From Forficula auricularia (Eukaryota > Arthropoda > Insecta > Dermaptera > Forficulidae), in the NCBI GenBank assembly GCA_024734495.1, contig JALMQS010000187.1:17360455-17424454 (forward strand): DNA of 64,000 bases, in the 5' to 3' direction. Both the position numbers and the translations under genes were made by a program. Under the pieces are notes generated by a model. That model saw only the letters and a list, made by a program, of their open reading frames with translations. It had not been told where the DNA came from and searched no databases. Shown one piece after another: positions 42,690 through 54,032 of this stretch (positions within the stretch are counted from its first letter, which is position 1; the number at the start of each line of letters is the position of its first letter).

Positions 42690-43992
42690 CTTTCCCTTAC
42701 GAGATGCATGCAAGGTATTATCATAACCCTCTCTTCTTAACACCACTAAAAAGAGAAAAATAAAAATATTTTTTAGAAAAGAAACCGACTTCAAAAAAAT
42801 TACATTCAACAACTACATTAATAACCCAAAAATAAAATAAAATGCACTAAAAGGTACCCTACAGGGCATTAGGCAGGGAGACTCTCTTAGCCCTCTGCTT
42901 TTTTAATATAGTAATGAATGAAATCATTGGAGAAATAAAAAACCTAAAAGGATATTCCCTAGGGGACGAGAATTTAACATGCGTTTGCTATGCAGACGAT
43001 GCAGCACTCGTTGCAGAAGATGAAGATTCCCTCCAGCGCCTCCTGTATAAATTCAGTTGTGTTGCACATAAATTCGGTCTCACCCTGTCAACCAAGAAGA
43101 CCAAAACTCTCACAATCTCTAAAATACCACTCCGATGTAAACTACAACTATACGATACGATTGTCGAACAAGTCATGTCCTTCACGTACCTTGGAATCCA
43201 AGTCACCTCTCATCGAGACCTAGAATCAGAGGTAAAACATCAAGCAATAAAGGCATCGAAAATATCGGGCTGCCTTAACAGTGCAATCTGGTCAAACCAA
43301 TATTTAAGAACGGAGGCCAAGGTACGAGTCTACAAAACCGTGGTACGTCCAATATTAACATACGTAGCTGAGACTAGACCAGACACTGCAAAAACTTCTC
43401 AATTATTGGAAACAACAGAAATGAAGACATTGCGAAGGATAATGAACGTGACCAGGCTCGATAGAATGAAGAGTGAAGATATTAGAGAAAAATGTGGAAT
43501 ACAAAAGGTGGGAGGATGGATCAAGAGAAGAAGAACAGAATGGTACGCGCATGTGGGAAGAATGCCAGAAGACCGACTGGTAAAGAAAGTGATGACCAAC
43601 AAGCCGGTTGGAATAAGAAGTAGAGGTCGTCTCAAGAAAAGATGGTATGACGATCTGGAAGAAACAAACCTATAGGTTTATAAACAAGAAGAAGAAGAAG
43701 TTACAACTAAACGATGAAATTGTTACATGAAATCACTTTTTGAAGTCGGTGCTAAACAAACTATATAAGCCAGCTTACACGCCAAACGTACTAAGTAAGA
43801 TCCATCGAGTGTGATTCATAAAATGTATATATTTGGCACCGACTTCAAAAAGTGATTTCATGTAACAATTTCATCGTTTAGTTGTGACTAAATTAGATAA
43901 TTATTTTATACCTTTTAGTGCATTTTATTTGAATTTTGAATTTTTATTATTTTATTTGTTGCATTTAATATTTTTGAAGTCGGTGTTTTTTT
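42690..43992 (-). mobile_element. CCGACTTC repeat, copy 2 (reverse), split by a LINE
   Basis: TCTTTCCCTTACGAGATGCA near 42690 is the reverse of the 2690-2720 landmark. AACCGACTTC at 42783, then after the LINE TTACAACTAAACGATGAAAT, GAAGTCGGTGC, the reversed CGACGG core, CACCGACTTCAAAAAGTG (43840) and TTTGAAGTCGGTG at 43975 follow. Confidence 0.7.
42857..43675 (+). pseudogene. Non-LTR retrotransposon reverse transcriptase, C-terminal half with one frameshift
   Basis: GTLQGIRQGDSLSPLLF (42857-42902) is reverse-transcriptase motif 4. A T-run at 42898-42903 has one base too many and shifts the frame. The main frame 42914-43675 (253 aa) then carries the catalytic CYADDAALVAED, the LGIQV thumb motif, RPILTYVAETR, and the tail RRTEWYAHVGRMPEDRLVKK, RGRLKKRWYDDLEE. 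This is the endonuclease-reverse-transcriptase type often annotated in insects as craniofacial development protein 2-like. Apart from the T-run it is open, so it is relatively young. The endonuclease domain is absent (5' truncated). It is inserted in a CCGACTTC repeat after AAAGGTA and ends in (GAA)n. Confidence 0.9.
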
Positions 43993-45838
43993 CTTGGAAA
44001 TAATTATTGCTCGACACCTTTACTTCAGGCGTTCTTGATTTCCGATGGACCATTTTGAAAGAGAGAAATCGAAATAATGATTTCCATTGAGAGGTTGTAA
44101 GTCAAAGCTGTGTGGTACACACACCATATTTTTAAATATATCATTTTACTGTTAATTTTATGGTACCTAATTAAAGAGGTAAAAATGAAACTGTATTAGA
44201 TGAAGGAGGAGGTATCAGCCAAAGATGGAATCACTGTGTTCAATAAAACACCTTTAATAAAACGTTTCGGCCTGAATTTATTTGGCCATCTTCAGTTAAT
44301 TAGGCTGCAAAATTTACAAATAGATGTTAATTGATATATTTTATACAAAATTACAAGTTGACCAAGTTGGTTGTTTAAACTTACAGTTATACACAAAATG
44401 CAGTACACATATGTGATCGAACCAAACCTTGTCAAAAACAAAAATTTTTAGCTTCAGAGCATTTCGGCTATGGTTCTTTTATAGTAATTATCAATCTTGA
44501 CCAAAATTCGCGCATTAACAACAGTAAAAATGAAAGTATAATGCTGGGCACAACAGTTTTTTTTTTTAATATCGTTACAACATTATCTATACTTATTAAA
44601 ATCGGCTTGCGCGTCAACGCCGACGTGATTTTTTTTAATTTCAAACCCACTAATAGTTCATGACAAATAAAATTTATTAAAATTAGGAAATGTAAATTAT
44701 TATTTTTTACAAACAAACAATTATTTTTGGCAAAAATTCTAAATATTCTCAAGATGCTCATCAAGGCTAAAGACGGGGCTGAGCGCCTTCAAATTCTTAT
44801 GGAGGAAGGAGTTGCATTATTAGGATAATGGGAGTCTCAGAGTACAATCCAGGACTCTACGCATCATTACTTTACACCCTCCCGGAAAAAACCCCAAACT
44901 AGTCCAAACCCTCTAATAGTGGATCTCTACCGGACTTGTCACCTCATCTTTCATCATACCATAATTTTTTCTCACTGTTACTTTTATAAAAAAATGCAAA
45001 GAGGTTTTTATTATTTCATCAATTTTTTCCTCTTATTAAAAAAAGTGTGTGTGTACTTATGTACACGCGTTAGAAGTTATACTTCTTTGGCGTCTGAAAA
45101 AAATTTCAAAAAACAAAACTGCAGTAAAGATCGAAAAAAAATATTAAAATTAATCAAAAAGGTTTTATTTCAGTAAAAATAGCTATACAGTCAAAATAAA
45201 CAATAATTAATTATCATGTGAACGAGTCAAATTTTTAAATATTTAAAATATTCTAAGCTATATCCATAGGTTCTTCTGGTAATAATTGAATAGGCAGGTG
45301 AGTGACAAGAGGATTGTGGTAGCTAAAATATGATGTAAATGGTCTTGTTGAAACGTTAGATAAGTATCTTGTAAACACAGCATCAATAGTGGTGCCATTT
45401 AAAAATATAATATATAATTATATAAATATATAATTATTAAGAATTGATTATTAATATAAATAATATATTTCACATCCCCATCAACTGGCTTATTGAATTT
45501 GAAAATAACAACACGTTTTGTTAGATTCCTTGCAGTCATTTAAAGGAATATATTATTTATTCTATTCTGTAGCCAACTTCATCATGTTAATTTTTGGGAC
45601 ATCTGCGCGCGCAGGTCACAAATTCACTCTCATCCAAACGCGCCAAAAGAAGTATAACTTCAAAAACTCGGACTAAAAATATTATCGCAAGGTAGAAGAA
45701 GATCAAGTACAGTCGATGGTGGGGAAGTAATCTCCGAAATCGAAGTCTCAAATAAAATGTATACATTATTTCATTTAAAATAATTGCTTCAATAAGAATA
45801 TTTATTTATTATTATTAAATTATTATTTTAAGACACAC
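43993..45838. other. Mostly unassigned, with a hammerhead-like motif and small hairpins
   Basis: On the minus strand CTGAAGATGGCCAAATAAAT, TCAGGCCGAAACG (about 44299-44266) has a GGCC/GGCC stem between core-like boxes. AGAAGTTATACTTCT (45069-45083) and AAGAAGTATAACTTC (45648-45662) are related small hairpins in opposite orientation, possibly the ends of one element. No gene recognised. Confidence 0.35.
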
Positions 45839-45912
45839 TGCGGAGTCCAGAGGGCGTAGCTCCCTGGCCACTAAGATACCCGCCGAAGAAGGGCTTGGCA
45901 GTTGGTTATTTA
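45839..45912 (+). mobile_element. Helitron-like 3' end (family E), degraded
   Basis: GCGGAGTCCAGAGGGCGTAG, CTCCCTGGCCACTAAG, CCGCCGAAGAAGGGCTTGGC, AGTTGG. The same order of motifs closes the copies at 23047 and 49300, with the terminal CTAG drifted. Confidence 0.5.
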
Positions 45913-47140
45913 ATCAAATAATTAATTCAATTCTAATTTTCAACATTTCTAATCAGTATAAGTACCTACTACTCTACTAGCGTATTATGTAATATTCATA
46001 ATATCCATTTGAAATGCTGGTCTCTAATTACGTCCGCGTTTTGTCGACCTCGGACACGCCCGAGAAATTCAGCCTTCGAACCACTTATTGTATTTTTTTG
46101 TTTACGTGACTTGGAAATTGAATCCGTTAATAATAATTTTGGACACCATGTACAATACCTTGAGTAAATTTTTCTTAAAATAAAAATCTTTTTTTAAAAT
46201 CCTATATTTCCACACACTTGATAAATTTATAATAAAATCCGTCGAAAATGTTTTTAGATTTTTTCTTACATCACTTGAACATAATATTTTTTTTCTCTAG
46301 GATCTAATTAAAAAAAGTGATTTACATTGCAAATATTTATTTTCAACATTTAAGTTTAAGTACAAAAGGAGGGTGTAAAGTAAACGAAGCTGAAATTTAT
46401 GAGCCATAAAATACATTGAAATAGATAGATAAAGTAAATTTCTTTAATTTTTTTTTCCACTGATTTTTATACCACTGAACGGTTTTTGATGATGTGAGAG
46501 TCGGTTGCACGAGAGGTCGAAGACAAGATATTGAAGAAACCAAGTATTAGGCGCAACAATTGGCTGGCTGCCCTGGGCGTAAATTCCTTTGAAGACCGCG
46601 GGAGATGGCAAATATTGGCTTAAATATTGTCAATAATTTTTGATTTTATGACTTCACATTAAATTAGACGAATTTTAATGGAGATCTATCATTTGTTAAT
46701 AAATTACAAAAGAAAAATTATTGAGTAATTTTTCTTTGTCTCAAGGGAAGGAAACCTTGGGCAATGGCCCAGGGAAAAAACAATATACAAAGAATGCTCT
46801 TTATTCAAGAAGGAAGAATCGAATTTCTACTGACATCAAAGCAGTGTTAACATAATCAAATAATATGGCGTGACTTGGGAACAGTACACGTTTTTAACCT
46901 AAACGTGGAGATAACACTTATTTAAAATCAAAGAGACAAGTCATTTGTTAAAGTGAAAGTAAATTGTCAGAACGGTAGGTATATATAATTAATTCATTAA
47001 TCATGATTTATACAGAATTTTCAAAAAAAAAAATTGCGTTTTGATACTGTCTGAAACGTGTATAAAACACACAGAAAATCACCACACGACTTTCACATTT
47101 TCATTTATTTGAAGTCATCGCGACACTTCTAATTTCACCC
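45913..47140. other. Mostly unassigned; possible LINE tail at 46500-46620
   Basis: A plus-strand frame reads VEDKILKKPSIRRNNWLAAL, GVNSFEDRGRWQILA, stop. This resembles the basic C-terminal tail of craniofacial-type non-LTR polymerases (RxxNWLxxL...W). Otherwise no gene. Confidence 0.35.
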
Positions 47141-47149
47141 CCTTCCTTT

Positions 47150-47585
47150 ATTTCGTTTTTTTTTTATTTTCTCAAAAACGGCTTTAACGATTTTTTTAAA
47201 AATTAGTGTATTTATCAAGTGTCATGAGTTAATAGTTGTGTCAAATTTTTAATTCCATTGAATTAAAGGAAGAGGTTGTAAATTAGGAGTGTCGTAAAAT
47301 AAATAATTTAATCGTTCATATCTCGTCTTCGGAAAGTCGCAGAGCCTTGAAATTTGAAACTTAAGCTATCTAGAGGCTACAAGAAGTATAACAAGATTTT
47401 GGATAAAATAGAAAAACCCGAAGTTGATGTTCTTGATATAGGCTAGAAGGAGTACAGCAAGATTTTGGTTGAAATCGTAAGACCGGATGTGGACATTTAC
47501 ATGAAAGATTTTTCGTTTTTTTTTTTATTTTCTCAAAAACGGCTCTAAAGATTTTTTTAAAAATTAGTGATTTATCAAGTTTCTT
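47150..47585 (+). repeat. Duplicated segments
   Basis: TTATTTTCTCAAAAACGGCT plus AGATTTTTTTAAAAATTAGT occurs near 47165 and again near 47528. Between them two ~75-base repeats share GGCTA(C/G)AAG(A/G)AGTA(T/C)A(A/G)CAAGATTTTGG. Confidence 0.65.
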
Positions 47586-48259
47586 GAAAATTTTTTGAAA
47601 CTTTTTAAAATTTAAAATATAAAATACTAGGTAGGTTTCACAAAAATAAAAGATCAGATGCTTGATTAGCACAACTCTAATATATTATATATTTCGGGGT
47701 ATAAGCCCATTTTCAGGAGTTCACAAAGGAAATTCCAAAATTGATTACATTGATTCATAACATTTGAGAGAAAAATGTAGAAAATCAGAAAAAAATTTAA
47801 TGGTTTTAATATTGTTCTTGAACGGTAGTAGCTTATGAGCTGAAAAAATACAAGTTTTTTTTTTAAATATCTTCTTTTTTTTAAATGGTATTGATGTCAG
47901 ATGGTATTACACTTAGAAAAGTTCAGAATAGAATCGTGAAACGAAAAAAGAGTAGAAGATTTTGACATCTTTAAGGCCTAATTAAGATAATATTTATCAT
48001 CGAAAAGTAGCTAATGAATGAAATAAACAATTTTTAAAGAGAAGTGGGTCAAATTTAAATAGTAAATTTAAATAATTAAATTACCATTAGCAATAATATT
48101 TATTTTCTGAATCTATTCATCATTCGTGAATCAGCAAACAGAAATGTTGCTTTTAGTTTTAAAATATGTCAAGCCACAAGAGGGTTGGAAAAACAATCTT
48201 TAAAATTATTTGATTTCCATGTTATTCATTCATTTTCATTTTAGTATTTTTTACGAATA
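47586..48259. other. Unassigned A+T-rich DNA
   Basis: A decayed hammerhead-like motif lies on the minus strand near 47717-47687 (CCTGAAAATGGGCTTATACC, CCGAAATA). No gene. Confidence 0.35.
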
Positions 48260-49303
48260 TCTATATATATAAAATTAGGGTTTTGTCTACATTGCTCCAA
48301 ATCACGCCAAATTTTGGTTGCACACGCTTCAAGCAAAGTTATGAACGAAAACACGCTCAACAAAATTCCTGTATGTCTGTATGTCGGTGTGTCTGTATGT
48401 ATGTATGTCTGTCAGTTTCAATGGTTTTCGAAAAGTTGCTCACGATTCACGTAAAAACGGCTGAAGGGATTATTATGAAATTTCATATTTACATCAGATG
48501 TCTTCTACTTACGTTTTGATATTTTGACCCTAAAAGGGGGTTTGGGGGGCGCACAAAATGAAAATTATCAAACAACTATTAATCCTACGGCAAATTTTAT
48601 GATAAACAAAGTTGTAGGGAACAACTTTTGTTTAAAAAAATTTCCCCCAAAAACCACCCAAAAAGGGGGGGGGGGGTGGTGAAAAATGTAAATTCTTGCC
48701 CTTGGAGCAAACTCAACCAAATATTGTATACATAATCTCTGGGCCTCTAGAGAGCTAGAAATGCAAAAACTAACCACCCAAAATGGGGGAAGGGTCAAAA
48801 AATGAAAATTCTTTCTATTGGGCTAAACTCAACCAAATTTTGTTTACATAATCTGTGGGTCACTAGAAGGCTAGAAATGCAAAAACTGGGTGTGGAGGGT
48901 GGGTGCGGGGGTGGAATGGGGGTGGGGTGAGGAGTAAGGCTGAGTAGGGTGGGGGTGCAGGGGGCTAGGCGGGGGTATGGTGCGCAGGGTTGGAGGGCAC
49001 GGGGTGGGATCCGGGTTGGATGGGGTGCGGGTGGTGGTGTGGGGGCGGGGGTTGGGAACGGGTGCCTGGTGCGGGGGTGGGGGTGCTGGAGGGGTTGTGG
49101 GGATTAGTAGGTTAGGGTGCGGAATGGAGTGTTGGGGTGGTGGTGTGGGGGCGGGGCTGGGCATGGTGGTGGAGTGGGGGCGGGGCCTGGCATGGTGGTG
49201 GAGTGGGGGCGGGGGCTGGACATGGTGGTGGTGTGGGGGCGGGCAGGGGGATTGCCCCCTGGCTAGCAAGAGGGCCGCCGAAGCCGGGCCTTGCAGTTAG
49301 TTT
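48260..49303 (+). mobile_element. Helitron-like non-autonomous element (family E), near full length
   Basis: Starts A-TCTATATATATAAAATTAGG, fitting a Helitron 5' TC end. It has a (TGTATGTC)n-like run (48372-48414), ACGGCTGAAGGGATTATTAT, and two tandem units shared with HLC repeats (CAAACTCAACCAAAT at 48709 and CTAAACTCAACCAAATTTTG at 48822). A 370-base G-rich minisatellite follows. The 3' end GGCCGCCGAAGCCGGGCCTT, GCAGTTAGT retains a weak hairpin and a TTAG-T in place of CTAG-T. No protein is encoded. Confidence 0.55.
48888..49250 (+). repeat. G-rich minisatellite with strong G-quadruplex potential
   Basis: The plus strand is a dense series of GGGG, GGGTG and GTGGTG blocks with imperfect units such as GGTGTGGGGGCGGGG. 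Dozens of G-runs of three or more lie within 360 bases. The Pro/His-rich minus-strand frames and Gly/Trp-rich plus-strand frames here are artefacts of the repeat. Confidence 0.9.
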
Positions 49304-50150
49304 TAACATACAAATAAATGAAAGTTTTAATCAGAGTAGACGAGTTAGTGATGTATAATGAAATTTTGATCGTAGTTTGATTGCTCTGCTTAATTAATTA
49401 ATAAATTAATGTATTCTTTTTACTTTATCCAATGCAAAGCATGGGTAAAGTATTGCAATCGCTCTCGGGGCAAGCGTGGCTTCAAAGGGTCCTCAGGTAA
49501 AGACTACGGAACCCATGGACTCAAATAAAGTCACAAATTGTAGTATTCAATTAGGTTGAATTTTAGCACGTGACGGTTTTGCCAAAAATTACATGGGGTT
49601 CTCGTCGAGAGGCCAAAAAGTGCGATTTTTTCATTTAGTGCGTGCGGATGTATGTATGTATGTATGGATGGATGTATGTTATCGCTTTTTTGGCCCACGA
49701 TTTTTTCCACACCGTTGCACCGATTGAAATGAAATTGAAAACCTACCATTAGTTTAACAAAATGAAGCGCTGATTAGTTTTTGGTACATATCGGCCCACA
49801 AACATTAGTACTTTATTTCAGTACTTTTTTAGTTTTTTCTAAATATCTTGAAAATGACTTAACCAATTTTGATGAAATTTAATATCCTAATTAAGTACCT
49901 TGGGGACCACAAAAAAGGTTAAATAAAGTTTTTAGTAAAATTATATTTTAAAGTACTTTACTCTAGAGTTAGATGGTACTTTTTTAATTTTTTTAATTCT
50001 TTAAAATTTATTCATTTGAAAGTTTTAATATAGCTCATTTAGCCTTGCTTAAGTAAGAATGGATAGGCTTCTCTCTGTGAAATGCTAAAAATTTGGGAGG
50101 AATTTTTATGAGTAATCATAGCAACTGCGTTGTTTTCTTATCCGTTACCT

Positions 50151-51405
50151 TTGCTGAAGACAGAGAAATCGATTTTAAACCAAAAATAGCGATTGATTCT
50201 CATCTAGTACTTGAGGAATAATCATTCTATATTGGATTTTTGACGTTTCGGTTTTTATTAGTAACCATTGCTGAAGACATAGAGAAATCGATTTTAAACC
50301 AAAAATAGCGATTGATTCTCATCTAGTACTTGAGGAATAATCATTCTATATTGGATTTTTGACGTTTCGGTTTTTATTAGTAACCATTGCTGAAGACATA
50401 GAGAAATCGATTTTAAACCAAAAATAGCGATTGATTCTCATCTAGTACTTGAGGAATAATCATTCTATATTGGATTTTTGACGTTTCGGTTTTTATTAGT
50501 AACCATTGCTGAAGACATGGAGGAATCGACTTAAAATCAAAAATAGCGATTGATTCTCATCTAGTACTTGAGGAATAATCATTCTATATTGGATTTTTGA
50601 CGTTTCGGTTTTTATTAGTAACCATTGCTGAAGACATAGAGAAATCGATTTTAAACCAAAAATAGCTATTGATTCTCATCTAGTACTTGAGGAATAATCA
50701 TTCTATATTGGATTTTTGACGTTTCGGTTTTTATTAGTAACCATTGCTGAAGACATAGAGAAATCGACTTTAAACCAAAAATAGCGATTGATTCTCATCT
50801 AGTACTTGAGGAATAATCATTCTATATTGGATTTTTGACATTTCGGTTTTTATTGGTAACCATTGCTGAAGACATGGAGGAATCGACTTAAAATCAAAAA
50901 TAGCCATCGATTCTCATCTAATACTTGAGGAATAACCATTCTATATTGGATTTTTGGCGTTTCGGTTTTTATTGTTAACCATTGCTGAAGACATAGAGAA
51001 ATCGACTTTAAACCAAAAATAGCGATTGATTCTCATCTAGTATTTGAGGAATAACCATTCTATATTGGATTTTTGACATTTCGGTTTTTATTGGTAACCA
51101 TTTCTGAAGACATGGAGGAATCGACTTAAAATAAAAAATAGACATCGATTCTCATCTAATACTTGAGGAATAATAATTCTACATTAGGTTTTTGACGTTT
51201 CGATTATTATTGGTAACCATTGCTGAAGACATGGAGGAATTGACATAAAATCAAAAATAACGATCGATTCTTATCTAATACTAGAGGAATAACCTTATTG
51301 CATTCAATTTTTGATGTTTTGACCATTAATGGCAACCTCTACTGAAAACGTGGAAGAATCGACTTAAAATCAAAAAGACTAAATTCTTTTTGGTAAACAA
51401 CTCAA
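50151..51405 (+). repeat. Minisatellite, 11 units of 119 bp
   Basis: TTGCTGAAGA-type unit starts are at 50151, 50268, 50387, 50506, 50625, 50744, 50863, 50982, 51101, 51220 and 51339, so the spacing is exactly 119 after the first. Other landmarks per unit are GCGATTGATTCTCATCTAGT and ATTGGATTTTTGACGTTTCG. Units near 50.3-50.7 kb are almost identical; divergence rises towards 51.3 kb. Confidence 0.97.
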
Positions 51406-51790
51406 GTTTGAGTTGTTTGCCATAAAAGAATTTAGTCTTTTTGATTTTAAGTCGATTCTTCCACGTTTTCAGTAGAGGTTGCCATTAATGGTCAAAACAT
51501 CAAAAATTGAATGCAATAAGGTTATTCCTCTAGTATTAGATGAGAATCGATCGTTATTTTTGATTTTAAGTCGATTCCTCCATGTCTTCAGCAATGGTTA
51601 CCAATAATAATCGAAACGTCAAAAATCCAATGTAGAATTGTTATTCCTCAAGTATTAGATGAGAATCGATGGCTATTTTTGATTTTAAGTCAATTCCTCT
51701 GTCTTCAGCAATGGTTACAATAATAACCGAAATGTCAAAAATCCAATGTGGAATGGTTATTCCTCGACTCTTAAATGAGAATTATTTTTG
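51370..51790. repeat. Palindromic centre and inverted arm of the minisatellite
   Basis: CAACTCAA-GT-TTGAGTTG at about 51403-51420 is the exact centre. To its right the 119-bp unit continues in inverted orientation (TCGATTC-type starts at 51452, 51571 and, as TCAATTC, 51690). The arms pair for about 380 bases. The inverted units match the most diverged forward units. Confidence 0.92.
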
Positions 51791-51911
51791 AATTAATGTC
51801 AATATGAACTACAAATTGCAAGTGATATCTGATTAATAATAAAGGAACAAACATATTAATATTTCAAATGAATTTGGATAAAGTTTAGCAACGATCCGTT
51901 GCAGTTTATTT

Positions 51912-52604
51912 CTCATCAGGTTTCGGGTTTTTAGATTTGACTTTGACATTCTTTTCGTCTGAATAGCGAAGGCGAATGACCCTCATTCATCAATCATGTT
52001 AAAAGTATTTTAAAATTGATTTATTTTTAATATTCTGCGTGAAATGACACAGAGAGCTGTTTTTGTTTATTAAAGTGGAATATTACCTCTAGCTGTTGGC
52101 ATTTCGCATAAAATTCGAAGCAAATTATGTGTTTCGAAACTTGAGAATAACATAAACAATTTTTTTTTCACTTTACATTTTTATTTATTCTCCTTTATTC
52201 TATTCATTCTCTGGTTGATTGCAGAATGACATCTTGAACTAATATTTTCCTACATGGTTTTTTTTAAGTTATTTTTATGACAAGTCTAATTAGAATTCAG
52301 CAGATGCCAAATTGGATTTTTCTTCTCTCATTCATTTAACCCCTCATTACGCATATTTCAAAGTTTATCCTCGAGATAATAAGAAAAAATAGTTATTTTG
52401 AATTCAGGACATTTTAATATTGAGCAGCTATTAAAACGCAAACTTTGAATTTTGCATAGTTATTAAAAAATTCTTTGAGAAATTAAATGAGTTAGGATCA
52501 GAAAATACACTTAATGTGAAATTATATTATAAGTAGAAAATAAATTTTTCTTTAAAATCCGAAAGATATCAATAGTGAGATGAGTAAATAATTTTTAGAA
52601 AAAA
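51912..52604. other. Unassigned A+T-rich DNA
   Basis: No gene recognised. Confidence 0.4.
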
Positions 52605-54032
52605 AACCGACTTCAAAAAAATTAAATGCAACAAATAAACTATTACAACTCAAAAACCAAATAAAATGAACTAAAAGGTATAAAATAATTATCTAATTTA
52701 GTTACAACTAAACGACGAAATTTTTACATGAAATCACTTTTTGAAGTCGGTGCCAAACATATATTTTATGAATCGCACTCGACGGATCTTACTCAGTACG
52801 TTTGGGGGGAGGGGGAGGTAATGAAGAAAACATCGCGTAAGCTCCCTTATATAGTTTGTTTAGCACCGACTTCAAAAAGTGATTTCATGTAAAAATTTCG
52901 TCGTTTAGTTATAACTAAATTTTCACATCACATCAGCCCGAATACATCTATAAGATGTTCAATTTTAAATCATCCATACATAATCGCGCTTTTCGGGCTG
53001 ATTCAAATCGTATTCATATTCCGAGTCACCGGTCCGAGGTGGTGAATAGGTCATTCACTGTCACTGCTGCCCGACTGTGGAATTCATTACCTTCATTCAC
53101 CGGTTCATCTTCATCATCACTTATATTCAATCGTGGTCTCTTGGCATGTATTCGCGGGGGCGGTTTCGGGAGTGAGCGTCTCTTTTTTGGCGTCTCTCTT
53201 TTATGGTGTATCTTTTCCCCCTACTGGCTCTCTCACCTTCCTTTCGCTGGAGCTTTCTTTTTCGCACACACTTGTTTTTATTTTTCTCTTCTTTGTTTTA
53301 TGTTAATTATTCTTTTTTACTGCTCATATGAGGCAAACTGCCTCAGAACATTGTGTAAAGTTAAATTGTAAGAATTATGAATGAATGAATAAATAAATAA
53401 ATAAATAAAAATAAATAAATAAATTAGATAATTATTTTATACCTTTTAGTGCATTTATTTGATTTTTGTATTATTTTATTTGTTGCATTTAATTTTTTCG
53501 AAGTCCCTTTTTTTTCTAAAAATTATTTTTATTTTTCTCTTTTTATGATGTTGACAATAATTTTAAAAAATGTTTCACCAAGTACCAACACCAAAAATTC
53601 CATAAAAACTACTTAAGATAATACCTTGCACGCATCTCGTAAGAGAAAGATTCGTGCGAATGAATCAGAAAATGATAATAAGATTCAATTCATAAATAGA
53701 GGAATTCTCTCGAAAGGTTAGCGGGTTTTAAATGAACGTTTTAAGATTTTTTTTAATAAAAGATTTTGTATTATAATTTCGATTATTTGCTTATATGAAT
53801 TGGAGATTTCCGCTATTTTGTCATTATATAGTTCATTATATACTTCAAAAAGTGATTTCATGTAAAAATCATCAGAACATGATCAAATTAATATGGTATC
53901 AATCGGAAACTATACTGAACCCAATACAAAAAAAAATAATCAAAATCGGTTCATAGTTGGCGAAGAAATCGAGTAACATAGACAAAAAAAAATCAGTCGA
54001 AATGAGAACCTCCTCCTTTTTTGAAGTCGATT
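52605..54032 (+). mobile_element. CCGACTTC repeat, copy 3, split by a LINE
   Basis: AACCGACTTCAAAAAAATTA at 52605, the core CGCACTCGACGGATCTTACT at 52774, CACCGACTTCAAAAAGTG at 52864, resumption after the LINE as AGATAATTATTTTATACC, then the distal part with GAGAACCTCCTCC and TTTTTTGAAGTCGATT ending at 54032. Order and orientation agree with copy 1. Confidence 0.78.
52920..53430 (+). pseudogene. 5'-truncated LINE: polymerase C-terminus and (AAAT)n tail
   Basis: The frame from 52955 reads HIPSHRSEVVNRSFTVTAAR, LWNSLPSFTGSSSSS, the typical last segment of insect jockey/CR1-like polymerases (...R-L-W-N-S-L-P). The rest of the 138-codon frame to 53371 is a hydrophobic tail of doubtful meaning. 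The insert ends in GAATGAATGAATAAATAAAT repeats. It interrupts the CCGACTTC repeat between CTAAAT and TAGATAAT. Confidence 0.75.

Larger units (their letters stand above)
49422..51911 (+). mobile_element. HLB repeat, copy 4: complete copy with expanded minisatellite
   Basis: Left end ACTTTATCCAATGCAAAGCA (49422), where ATGC/GCAT pair, then AAAGTATTGCAATCG. The core agrees with the 37945 copy to about 50095. From 50151 to 51790 it is replaced by a fold-back minisatellite. The right end is TTGGATAAAGT (51874-51884), TTA, GCAACGATCCGTTGC (51888-51902), AGTTTATTT. Inverted 11-bp ends, a 3' hairpin and a variable internal tandem array are the defining layout of DINE-1/Helentron-associated elements. 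Confidence 0.82.

Noticed and set aside
42988..43635. Frames of 72-78 codons on the minus and second plus frame
   Set aside because: Shadows of the reverse-transcriptase fragment.
48871..49300. Long open frames on both strands (Pro/His-rich minus, Gly/Trp-rich plus)
   Set aside because: They follow directly from the G-rich minisatellite, which lacks stops in several frames at once; no domain or start context supports a protein.
50151..51405. CRISPR-like array
   Set aside because: The whole 119-bp unit is repeated with no variable spacers, the context is eukaryotic and the array lies inside a mobile element.
52955..53371. Intact 138-residue membrane protein
   Set aside because: The N-terminal part is the C-terminus of a LINE polymerase and the hydrophobic remainder comes from T-rich sequence before the LINE tail.
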